DNA of 39,380 nt from an uncultured Lachnospiraceae bacterium (lineage in GTDB: Bacteria; Bacillota; Clostridia; Lachnospirales; Lachnospiraceae), in NCBI GenBank assembly GCA_900316665.1, contig ONDV01000011.1, forward strand, positions 1 to 39,380. The letters are read 5' to 3'. Positions 7,722 to 14,715 of this stretch are shown here, in pieces. The position numbers were made by a program, and so were the translations under genes. The notes below the pieces were generated by a model that was not told the origin of the DNA, made no database searches, and saw only the letters and a program-made list of their open reading frames with translations. How positions within the stretch are numbered: the first letter of the stretch is position 1; each line of letters begins with the position of its first letter.

Positions 7722-8231
7722 ATGAGTAAATATTCTGTTGGCGACTATGTAATGCACGAAAGCGCCGGGGTGTGCAGAGTGGAAAGCATCGATGTTCTGG
7801 CGCTGCAGGGAAGGGGATCAGAAAAGTCATATTACAGACTGAAGCCTGTATATCATTCAGGCGGAGAGATCACGACCCCCGTTGACGACAAGAATCACAG
7901 AGTCCGCGATGTAAAGCCGAGTAATGAGATGGAAGACATCCTCCATAATGTAGATAAGCTCGGCGTCATCCGTGAGAAGAATGAGAGAGCCAGACAGGAG
8001 AAGATCAAGGAGCAGGTGGCATTATTCGATCCGGCTCCTCTCGCCGGAGTCGTAAAGAGCGCATATCTTCGCAAGCAGAAGCGTCTAGCCGCAGGAAAGA
8101 AAACCATGTCATCTGATGAAAGAGTGCTGGAGACCGTCGGCAGGAAATTATTCGAGGAGATGGCCTTTTCCATGCATACGAAGCCTGACGATGTGGAAGA
8201 GCAGTTTTTCATGGAGCTCGACCAGTTATGA
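7722..8231 (+). CDS. CarD-family transcriptional regulator
   Basis: 169 residues. The N-terminal RNA polymerase interacting domain is recognised by YSVGDYVMHESAGVCRVE (residues 4-21) and continues to about residue 65; the C-terminal part is helical and basic. CarD/CdnL proteins bind the RNA polymerase beta subunit and stabilise open promoter complexes. Clostridia often carry such stand-alone proteins. Its stop overlaps the next start by 4 bases (ATGA at 8228), so translation is coupled. Confidence 0.9.
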   Translation: MSKYSVGDYVMHESAGVCRVESIDVLALQGRGSEKSYYRLKPVYHSGGEITTPVDDKNHRVRDVKPSNEMEDILHNVDKLGVIREKNERARQEKIKEQVALFDPAPLAGVVKSAYLRKQKRLAAGKKTMSSDERVLETVGRKLFEEMAFSMHTKPDDVEEQFFMELDQL

Positions 8232-8611
8232 TACCTCTCGTTACCGAGATGAGCGTTGACAAGAAGATAAGACGCCGTATGTCAGTCCTTGTCGGCAATT
8301 ATGAATTCTATTATGCCGCCGGACTGGCTCAGCCGATTCTTTCTTTCGACTGCGACGGAAGCGAGAAGCCTTATGATCTGGAGAAGATCATAAGAGCCTG
8401 CCCGGAGACCGACGATACTCTGCCGGATGAGCCGGAAGTGAGCGAACGCCGCTACCTCATGTATCTCATAGCAAGATATGACGCTGACGAAGATTACGAT
8501 GACGCCATGAAGTCGCTCTTTGACGAGGGCGTGAAGTCATCCCCCTTCGTCGGCCGTATGGCGGAAAAGACTATGAACGACTGCATCGGCATGAAAGGCG
8601 ATACGACGTGA
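8228..8611 (+). CDS. Conserved-looking hypothetical acidic protein
   Basis: 127 residues, not recognised. It is soluble, with many acidic residues (an Asp-rich run DADEDYDDA near residue 84) and no signal peptide or membrane segment. It overlaps carD by 4 bases at its start and the PAP2 gene by 4 bases at its end, so it is certainly translated in one operon with both. That context suggests a small partner protein, but nothing in it points to an activity. Confidence 0.75.
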   Translation: MIPLVTEMSVDKKIRRRMSVLVGNYEFYYAAGLAQPILSFDCDGSEKPYDLEKIIRACPETDDTLPDEPEVSERRYLMYLIARYDADEDYDDAMKSLFDEGVKSSPFVGRMAEKTMNDCIGMKGDTT

Positions 8612-9102
8612 CAGGAGACACTATAAGAAGCATTACATCATCTATAAGGAACCGCAGTGGTGCGCCCCGCAGGTTCCTTATTTTTGATAAAATTCTGACA
8701 GTTCTCGTGGTATCTTTATATATATGCCTTTTTATTTATAACCATAACAGTTTTTTCTGTTGTATAATATCCCTTGTCGTTCCCCTGACCGGCTTCGTTT
8801 TTGTCTCCATATTCAGAGCCCTGGCGGGAGAGGAGCGTCCTTATGAAAAATACAATTTCGAGCCGGTCATTCCGAAAGACACGAAAAAACATTCCTTCCC
8901 CAGCCGCCATGTCTTCTCGGCGGCGGTGATAGCAGGCACATGGATAGTTTTCTTTCCGGCGGTGGGAGCCGGACTCATTGCTATAACGGCGCTCATAGCC
9001 ATACTGCGGGTCATCTGCGGACTTCACTATATCCACGATGTCGTCGCCGGAGGACTTATGGGACTTGCCTGGGGAATTTTCGGAACGATTATTATGATAT
9101 GA
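8608..9102 (+). CDS. PAP2-family membrane phosphatase
   Basis: 164 residues with about five membrane segments. The acid phosphatase signature is complete in variant form: Arg70-x6-Arg77-Pro78, PSRH at 98-101 in place of PSGH, and Arg134-x5-His140-x3-Asp144. Family members dephosphorylate membrane lipid phosphates such as undecaprenyl pyrophosphate or phosphatidylglycerophosphate. The start is GTG at 8608, overlapping the upstream stop (GTGA). A MATE gene follows after 14 bases. Confidence 0.88.
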   Translation: MTGDTIRSITSSIRNRSGAPRRFLIFDKILTVLVVSLYICLFIYNHNSFFCCIISLVVPLTGFVFVSIFRALAGEERPYEKYNFEPVIPKDTKKHSFPSRHVFSAAVIAGTWIVFFPAVGAGLIAITALIAILRVICGLHYIHDVVAGGLMGLAWGIFGTIIMI

Positions 9103-9116
9103 GTAGGGAGATTTTT

Positions 9117-10523
9117 ATGCGCACAGGCGGATATTATCTGAAAAAATTCGCGCACTACGTTTCGCTGAATATTCTAAGCATGATAGGCTTGTCTCTTTAT
9201 ATCCTCGCGGACACCTTTTTTATCGCCAAAGGCGTAGGCAGAGACGGTCTCGCCGCGCTGAATATAGCAATACCTGTATATAACATAATAAACGGCGCCG
9301 GTCTCATGCTTGGCATAGGAGGAGCGGCCAGGTTCGCCGTGTTCAGAGTCCAGTCTGACAAGCCGAATATGAACCGGGTCTATACAGTCACGATAAGGGC
9401 ATTCGCTCTTATTTCAGCTTTTCTTTTTATTCTGGGGCTTCTCCTTCCCGGCTTTCTTTCATCCCAGCTTGGAGCCCGTGGAAGCGTTTACCCGCTTTGC
9501 AAGGTATACGTAAGAGTTTTGCTATTGTTCTCGCCCGCCTTTATTTTAAATAATATCTTAAATGCCTTTGTGAAAAATGACGGAGAGCCGGCTCTTGCGA
9601 TGGCGGCAATGCTTACGGGTACTATTTTTAACATAGTATTCGACTATATTCTGATTTTCCCGGTAAATCTCGGTATGACAGGCGCCGTGCTCGCTACGGG
9701 ATTTTCACCGGTGGTCGGGATAATCATTTTGTCATTTCACTTTATCCGTCATAAAAATTCCTTTGCCATAGAGAGTTTCCACTCCCCCGAGAATGAGACC
9801 GAACTTTATCAGCCGGGTAAAGAGAAACCTGTAAACGTCATAGGTGCTGAGCCGATGAGGGGAACATTGATAAGAGTGTTTTCACTCGGTGCGCCGAGCC
9901 TGATCTCAGAGCTTGCTGTCGGGGTGAGCGTTTTTGTATTCAATACCCTTATGCTTCATTCCGATGGCAACACCGGAGTAGCGGCCTACGGAGTTATCGC
10001 GAATGTCTATATAGTGATCCAGTCCATATTTACCGGAGTGGCTCAGGGCTCCCAGCCAGTTTTTTCAGAAGCCGCTGCCAGGAATGACAGGGCGGGATTT
10101 TTGACAATAAGAAAAGCCGGCCTGGTACTTATAATAATAATGTCGATCGTGATCTATGGTATGTCATCGGTCTTCGCGTCTGATATAGTGAGCCTTTTCA
10201 ATAAGGGCGGCAGCGCGAAGCTTTCTGCCATAGCAGTACCCGGAATAAAGATATATTTTTCAGCAATGATATTTATGGGGATAAATATTTTTATTTCCAT
10301 GGGATATATAGCGAGAGGCCTCGGCAGGAGAGCACAGGTGATCATGGCGCTGCGAGGTTTCTTCATTCTTGTTCCCATGGCATATATCCTGTCTCGCGTT
10401 TACGGAACTGACGGAGTGTTTTCGTCGCTGCCTGTGACCGAAGCCCTGACTCTTTTTGCCGCCGGACTTCTTGCTTTGTATGATAAAAGAAAAGAAAGAA
10501 AAAGTTATCAGCTTGGCTCGTAA
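9117..10523 (+). CDS. MATE-family efflux transporter
   Basis: 468 residues with about twelve hydrophobic segments in two homologous halves; the second half begins near residue 245 (FSLGAPSLISELAVG). The motif LADTFFIAKGVGRDGLAALN (residues 32-51) is typical of the first half of MATE transporters. These use Na+ or H+ gradients to expel cationic compounds. The start at 9117 follows AGGGAG; longer in-frame options run into the PAP2 gene. It ends the carD operon. The substrate is unknown. Confidence 0.93.
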   Translation: MRTGGYYLKKFAHYVSLNILSMIGLSLYILADTFFIAKGVGRDGLAALNIAIPVYNIINGAGLMLGIGGAARFAVFRVQSDKPNMNRVYTVTIRAFALISAFLFILGLLLPGFLSSQLGARGSVYPLCKVYVRVLLLFSPAFILNNILNAFVKNDGEPALAMAAMLTGTIFNIVFDYILIFPVNLGMTGAVLATGFSPVVGIIILSFHFIRHKNSFAIESFHSPENETELYQPGKEKPVNVIGAEPMRGTLIRVFSLGAPSLISELAVGVSVFVFNTLMLHSDGNTGVAAYGVIANVYIVIQSIFTGVAQGSQPVFSEAAARNDRAGFLTIRKAGLVLIIIMSIVIYGMSSVFASDIVSLFNKGGSAKLSAIAVPGIKIYFSAMIFMGINIFISMGYIARGLGRRAQVIMALRGFFILVPMAYILSRVYGTDGVFSSLPVTEALTLFAAGLLALYDKRKERKSYQLGS

Positions 10524-10561
10524 AATGCTTGATGCCGGAAGATCCGTCATTTCTCCATGTC

Positions 10562-10590
10562 TTGAATTCTCGCGCCCGCTAACGTAAAAT
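10562..10590 (+). promoter_or_regulatory. Promoter of the DUF308 / TetR cluster
   Basis: TTGAAT (10562-10567), 17 bases, TAAAAT (10585-10590): a good sigma-A type pair about 54 bases ahead of the next start. The gap shows no terminator for the preceding MATE gene. Confidence 0.65.
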
Positions 10591-10643
10591 AATAAGGAAA
10601 ATACCATCAGCCTTTACCGGCATTTAACGAATAGAGGTGCGCT

Positions 10644-11210
10644 ATGAGTGATACAATCAGAAAATTACGTTTAAGCTCAGCAATGTCGTCAATAATAGGA
10701 ATAGTGCTCGGTGTCTTTTTCGTGATGAAGCCCGGCGTCGTCGCCGTTACAGTTACAAAAATCATCGGTATCCTGATCCTGATATTCGGCGCCGTCTCTC
10801 TTATTAAAGAGCTCATTGACAGCGATAGGAATGCAATGCTGATTGCCATGGCAGTGATATGCCTGGTCTTTGGCATCTGGATTTTCGCTGATCCGGATCC
10901 GATTTCAAAATTCATTCCCTATGTCATATCAATACTCTTGATCGTCCACGGCGCGACGACCATCGGCGCGGCCGCAAATGGAAAAGCCATCGGCATGGAT
11001 GACTGGGGACTTCTGATGCTGCTCGGCATACTGTCCGTAGTGGCGGGAGCAGCAGGAATAGCGCTCGCCGGAGTTGTGAGAAACCTCATAATGATGATAC
11101 TCGGAGTCATGCTGATCTATGACGGCGTGTCCTCTATGTTCGTACACGGCAAAGTATCATACGCCGCCAAAGATACTGTCATCGACACGGAAGGACGTGA
11201 CATAGATTGA
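10644..11210 (+). CDS. HdeD / DUF308-type membrane protein
   Basis: 188 residues with six hydrophobic segments arranged as three pairs (for example IGIVLGVFFVMKPGVVAVTV near residues 18-37), the layout of DUF308/HdeD proteins. E. coli HdeD has a role in acid stress, but the biochemical function of the family is not settled. A short hydrophilic C-terminal tail follows. AGAGGTG precedes the ATG. The stop overlaps a possible TTG start of the next gene. Confidence 0.8.
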   Translation: MSDTIRKLRLSSAMSSIIGIVLGVFFVMKPGVVAVTVTKIIGILILIFGAVSLIKELIDSDRNAMLIAMAVICLVFGIWIFADPDPISKFIPYVISILLIVHGATTIGAAANGKAIGMDDWGLLMLLGILSVVAGAAGIALAGVVRNLIMMILGVMLIYDGVSSMFVHGKVSYAAKDTVIDTEGRDID

Positions 11211-11215
11211 GACAA

Positions 11216-11443
11216 ATGGAATTCAAGATGGAGCGCGAAGGACTTCTGAAGGTCGGCGATGTATTGCCGGTAAAGGAATCGAAGCTTCCGAATTCCTACT
11301 ATTATACACTTGGCAATATGTACGCCATGTCCGGGAATTATAAGACGCTCGAACGTCTGAAGCCCGGCACCACCGAAGGCCGCGTGACAGACATCGAGGA
11401 GACGCCGCGGGGCTTCTTCGTAACTGTGCAGTTTGATGAATAA
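11216..11443 (+). CDS. Small hypothetical protein
   Basis: About 75 residues, not recognised. It is soluble and predicted to be beta-rich at the C-terminus (GRVTDIEETPRGFFVTVQFD), with no Cys motif or membrane segment. The start is uncertain: ATG at 11216 has no good ribosome binding site, while TTG at 11207 overlaps the upstream stop and would be translationally coupled. It sits between the DUF308 and TetR genes in the same direction, spaced 20 bases from tetR. Confidence 0.6.
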   Translation: MEFKMEREGLLKVGDVLPVKESKLPNSYYYTLGNMYAMSGNYKTLERLKPGTTEGRVTDIEETPRGFFVTVQFDE

Positions 11444-11463
11444 AAGACCGGAGAACATGATCT

Positions 11464-12033
11464 ATGGAATCCAAATCCAGAAATGAGATCGACCGTCTGC
11501 TGGCGGACAGCCTGAAGCAGCTGTCGGAGACGCGTCCGATCGACAAGATCACAATAAAAGAAATAACAGACCGCGCAGGAGTGATAAGACCTACCTTCTA
11601 TAATCACTTCCAGGACAAATACGAGCTTCTGGAATGGATCGTAAGGACAGAGCTTATAGAACCCATGGTGCCCCTGATAAACAGCGGAATGCTTCGGGAA
11701 GGCGTTCTTATCGCGATGAAAGCAATCAGAGCAGACAGCAGCTTCTACAGACAGGCAGTGAGGCTTGAAGGACAGAATTCCTTCAAGGAAGTACTTTGCG
11801 ATTCGATAAGAGACCTGATCCTCCGCTATCTCTCGACATACCTGAAGCGGCAGAAGACGCCCTACGAATGGATCACGCCGGAGAGAATAGCCTCCTTCTA
11901 CGCGGGCTCCATGACCTACATAGTCATCGACTGGATAATGGACGGCATGAAGATACCGGAGAACGAGCTTGTAGATACCTTCATCTACCTCTTCACCCAT
12001 TCTGTGCTTGAAGTGGTCGGAGGAAAAAAATGA
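11464..12033 (+). CDS. TetR-family transcriptional regulator
   Basis: 189 residues. The N-terminal helix-turn-helix is ITIKEITDRAGVIRPTFYNH (residues 29-48). The C-terminal helical domain resembles the TetR group that includes DhaS-like regulators (the YIVIDWIMDGM region at 152-162). GGAG lies 10 bases upstream of the ATG. It most likely controls its own operon with the DUF308 protein. The ligand is unknown. Confidence 0.92.
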   Translation: MESKSRNEIDRLLADSLKQLSETRPIDKITIKEITDRAGVIRPTFYNHFQDKYELLEWIVRTELIEPMVPLINSGMLREGVLIAMKAIRADSSFYRQAVRLEGQNSFKEVLCDSIRDLILRYLSTYLKRQKTPYEWITPERIASFYAGSMTYIVIDWIMDGMKIPENELVDTFIYLFTHSVLEVVGGKK

Positions 12034-12154
12034 ACCGATACATCTGATTATGAGAAAATTGTATACTTAGTATCAAAAATCCGGGCATAATAAGGGTAAT
12101 TATACAGATTACCTGATATGTATAAGGATTCTGACATGATAAGAATAATGATTA

Positions 12155-12184
12155 TTCATAATCAAATACATTTTGAATTAATAT
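12155..12184 (+). promoter_or_regulatory. Candidate promoter upstream of the MntP-like leader
   Basis: TTCATA (12155-12160), 18 bases, TAATAT (12179-12184). Transcription would start near 12190, just at the beginning of the structured leader. The -35 is weak. The region 12034-12154 is AT-rich with no gene. Confidence 0.4.
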
Positions 12185-12187
12185 AGC

Positions 12188-12317
12188 GGGGTGGAAGCTC
12201 TCTTTTTGAGCCTATCACCGGAAATCATGACGGGTATGTGTTTCTTCTGACACATCCATGTCGCGATATCGCGGTATGTGACATTGTAATCAATAGATTT
12301 ATATATCGGGGACAAAG
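12188..12317 (+). ncRNA. Structured 5' leader of the MntP-like gene (possible riboswitch)
   Basis: About 130 bases that fold into successive hairpins. GGTG...CACC encloses GCTC/GAGC (12190-12229). GG-ATGTG pairs with CACAT-CC (12233-12257, one bulge). ATGTC pairs with GACAT (12258-12284) around the palindrome CGCGATATCGCG. No terminator-like T tract follows. The segment GGGGTGGAAGC only loosely resembles the GGGGAGUAGC of the yybP-ykoY manganese riboswitch, so I do not assign it to that class. Confidence 0.45.
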
Positions 12318-12896
12318 ATGAACTGGCTGGAAAATATTCTAATTATCGCGGGCATTAGCCTTGACATATTCGCTTCTATGGAGATACAGGGAGCCATGCT
12401 CCAGAAAGTAAGGACAAAGACGCTTTTCAAAGTGGCCGTACTCGTGACTTTGCTTCAGCTCATATTCTTCTATGGAGGCTACCTTGCCTTTTTCCAGATA
12501 GCCAGGAAAAATGTATTCGGAAACGCCCGTTGGGCAGGCTACTTGATCGCATCCATAGTATTTATACTTCTCGGCATCAGGCTTATTTCAAAAGCCATAA
12601 AAAGAGAATTTGTAGACGAGAAAAGAACCGAGATCACGACAAAGCAGTACCTCCGCATCATCTGCGTGACTACCATCTACACCTTCTTCACCGGATGCGC
12701 CTGCGGGCTTGTAGGGATAAATGTCCTCTTCATGCTCGCCATAATAATAGTGGCATCCATAGTCGTGACCATAGGCGGCATCTACTGCGGCTACAATTTT
12801 GGCTTCGAGCTGAAGACCTATGTATATGTGATAGCCGCTTTGATAGAGTGGATAGCGGGATTTGAGATAATAATGAGAAACGTGGTCGTGAGGTAA
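12318..12896 (+). CDS. MntP-like (DUF204) integral membrane protein
   Basis: 192 residues, about six membrane segments in two halves. The first half carries GISLDIFASMEIQGA (residues 13-27), which parallels the conserved Asp segment of MntP manganese exporters. The second half keeps the GIYCGYNFGFELKTYVYVIA pattern (155-174), but its equivalent of the Asp motif reads TGCACGLVG (about 120-128), without an acidic residue. Mn efflux is therefore plausible but unproven. A structured leader precedes it, and nth starts 3 bases after its stop. Confidence 0.65.
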   Translation: MNWLENILIIAGISLDIFASMEIQGAMLQKVRTKTLFKVAVLVTLLQLIFFYGGYLAFFQIARKNVFGNARWAGYLIASIVFILLGIRLISKAIKREFVDEKRTEITTKQYLRIICVTTIYTFFTGCACGLVGINVLFMLAIIIVASIVVTIGGIYCGYNFGFELKTYVYVIAALIEWIAGFEIIMRNVVVR

Positions 12897-12899
12897 AGT

Positions 12900-13529
12900 A
12901 TGGACGAGTCGGAGCGAGTATCAGAGATCATATCTGTCCTTGATAAGAGATACAGCACAGACCTCATACCTACACTTGATTATAAGACCCCGTGGCAGCT
13001 GCTCGTCGCGACCATCCTCTCGGCCCAGTGCACAGACGAGAGAGTGAATCTGGTAACGCCGGCACTTTTTAAAGCCTATCCGGATGTATATTCCATGGCA
13101 TCTGCCGATATAAGAAAAGTTGAGATAATGATAAATTCCGTCGGCTTCTGGCGCCAGAAAGCAAAAAACATAGTCGCGTCAGCCATCCGCATAGTCGATA
13201 CATATAAAGGAGAAGTGCCCGGCAGCATGGAAGACCTCCTGACTCTGCCGGGGGTAGGGAGAAAGACCGCGAGCGTAATACTCGGACATATCTATAAGAT
13301 TCCGTCAATAGTAGTAGATACCCATGTTAAAAGAGTGTCATACCGTCTGGGACTGACAAAGTCAAAGGATCCTGAAAAAGTTGAATCTGACCTGAAAGAA
13401 TGTCTCCCGAAAGACCGCTGGATAGACTGGAATTCATGGATCATAAGATTCGGCAGGGAGATCTGCCGCTCGGCTAAGCCTGACTGCGGGATCTGTCCGC
13501 TTTCTCCATTTTGTCCCGGGAAGATGTGA
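12900..13529 (+). CDS. nth: Endonuclease III, DNA glycosylase/AP lyase
   Basis: Removes oxidised pyrimidines and nicks the abasic site during base excision repair. 209 residues, the normal length. The helix-hairpin-helix LPGVGRKTASVILG (about 116-129) holds the catalytic Lys, VDTHVKR (about 139-145) holds the catalytic Asp, and the C-terminal [4Fe-4S] loop has CX6CX2CX5C (about 189-205). The ATG at 12900 follows GAGGTAAAG at the end of the MntP-like gene, so the two are co-transcribed. Confidence 0.97.
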   Translation: MDESERVSEIISVLDKRYSTDLIPTLDYKTPWQLLVATILSAQCTDERVNLVTPALFKAYPDVYSMASADIRKVEIMINSVGFWRQKAKNIVASAIRIVDTYKGEVPGSMEDLLTLPGVGRKTASVILGHIYKIPSIVVDTHVKRVSYRLGLTKSKDPEKVESDLKECLPKDRWIDWNSWIIRFGREICRSAKPDCGICPLSPFCPGKM

Positions 13530-13546
13530 AAAAGAAGGGGGCTTTT

Positions 13547-14404
13547 ATGATTACATTCGAGAAAAATCAAAGATACACCTATTCGCTTTTAATACATAAT
13601 GGGAAAGACCAGAAGGCAGTCTACTGCAGAGCCACAAGAACCATGTCAAAAGATGTTCCGGCTCTATGTAGAGACTGCCCTCTTTTTGCTGGAGAGGACG
13701 CCTCATGTATGTATTTCGACCTGGATCAGGGAGCAGAAATATGCCCGGCTGACCAGAACGATTTAACTGAAGGGCTGATAAAGGCAGGTCTTGTACCAAT
13801 ATTTCCGCATTTTCTCTCAGAGAAAAAAGCGATTGAGCGCTTCGGCATCATGGAGGAGGCAATTCAGTTTGCAGCTGTAAAACATGAAGGGCAGATAAGG
13901 AAAGGATCTCATCTTCCGTATATATGCCATCCCATAGAAGTCATGATGCTTTCAGACAGGATGACAAAGGATCCTGAGATAGCGGCGGCAGGAGCTCTCC
14001 ATGATACTCTGGAGGACACGGACACTACATACGATGAGATCCTTTCAAAGTTCGGGAAAAGGATAGCGGACCTCGTCAGATGCGAATCCGAGGACAAGAG
14101 GTCCGGCAGACCAAAGTCAGAGACCTGGAGGATAAGAAAACAGGAAAACCTTGACCGCATAGCGACAGAACCCTACGATGCTAAAATAATAATGCTTGCT
14201 GACAAGCTCTCCAATATGAGATCCAGCGCCAGAGAATATGAAAAGATCGGAGACAAAATATTCGACCGCTTTAATGAAAAGAATAAATCCAGCCATGCCT
14301 GGTACCATAGGAGCGTACTAAGAGCTCTTTCCGAACTTGATTCCCTGCCTCAGTACAGAGAGTACAACAGCCTCATTGAAAAGGTTTTTGGCGAAGGGAA
14401 CTAG
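13547..14404 (+). CDS. HD-domain protein, MESH1/SpoT-like (p)ppGpp hydrolase candidate
   Basis: 285 residues. From about residue 100 on it matches the HD hydrolase half of Rel/SpoT: His113 (KHEGQIRKG), His128, His152-Asp153, Glu156-Asp157 and Asp219 (LADKLSNM) supply the metal- and substrate-binding set seen in MESH1-type enzymes. No synthetase domain follows, so it would be a stand-alone alarmone hydrolase. The first 70 residues form an unusual Cys-bearing extension (Cys27, 41, 44, 54, 66) that may bind metal. The start at 13547 has AAGAAGGGGG upstream; the longer frame overlaps nth. It is last in the MntP-like/nth operon. Confidence 0.8.
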   Translation: MITFEKNQRYTYSLLIHNGKDQKAVYCRATRTMSKDVPALCRDCPLFAGEDASCMYFDLDQGAEICPADQNDLTEGLIKAGLVPIFPHFLSEKKAIERFGIMEEAIQFAAVKHEGQIRKGSHLPYICHPIEVMMLSDRMTKDPEIAAAGALHDTLEDTDTTYDEILSKFGKRIADLVRCESEDKRSGRPKSETWRIRKQENLDRIATEPYDAKIIMLADKLSNMRSSAREYEKIGDKIFDRFNEKNKSSHAWYHRSVLRALSELDSLPQYREYNSLIEKVFGEGN

Positions 14405-14492
14405 AAAACGGCTTTTATATTCCGGTTTCGGGATTGTATTTGGTCATTATGACGGAAAATATAATATAAATTCACAAGTATTTACAGATTGG

Positions 14493-14521
14493 TTGACAAA
14501 TCTCTGTCATTGTTGCATAAT
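14493..14521 (+). promoter_or_regulatory. Strong promoter of the pilus locus
   Basis: A perfect TTGACA (14493-14498), 17 bases, then CATAAT (14516-14521). The predicted start of transcription is near 14528, leaving a leader of about 190 bases before pilB. A TATGAT at 14661 could be a second -10, but it lacks a -35. Confidence 0.75.
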
Positions 14522-14546
14522 AATTGAGTCCAAAGGGATTTCAGGT

Positions 14547-14588
14547 ATGTCATATTACACAAGAAGACCCCGAAGACATGTATTATAA
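14547..14588 (+). CDS. Possible 13-residue leader peptide upstream of pilB
   Basis: ATG at 14547 with AAAGGGA 8 bases upstream opens a 13-codon frame, MSYYTRRPRRHVL, ending in TAA. It lies directly behind the predicted transcription start and 127 bases ahead of pilB. The Arg/Pro-rich product could be a regulatory uORF. I see no clear terminator or anti-terminator, so function is speculative. Confidence 0.35.
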   Translation: MSYYTRRPRRHVL

Positions 14589-14715
14589 GGTCATTATACG
14601 TTAGAAAGGAATTTGGACACAAAATTTTCACATTTTTCTTCCATTTTCCTGAGGATAGTGTATGATACTGATAGACAAGGCCTGACGGCTGACTCAGTGG
14701 GAGCGATTGTTTTAT

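Noticed and set aside
8940..9116. N-terminal extension of the MATE protein
   Set aside because: It overlaps the PAP2 gene in another frame, is not hydrophobic like MATE N-termini, and the start at 9117 has its own ribosome binding site.
12188..12317. yybP-ykoY manganese riboswitch
   Set aside because: The gene context fits, but the conserved loop sequences of the class are not clearly there. Kept only as an unassigned structured leader.
14405..14715. c-di-GMP riboswitch (GEMM) ahead of pilB
   Set aside because: Neither the GGGCAAA nor the GCAAAGCC type segments of the class are present, here or in the gap at 20921-21343.
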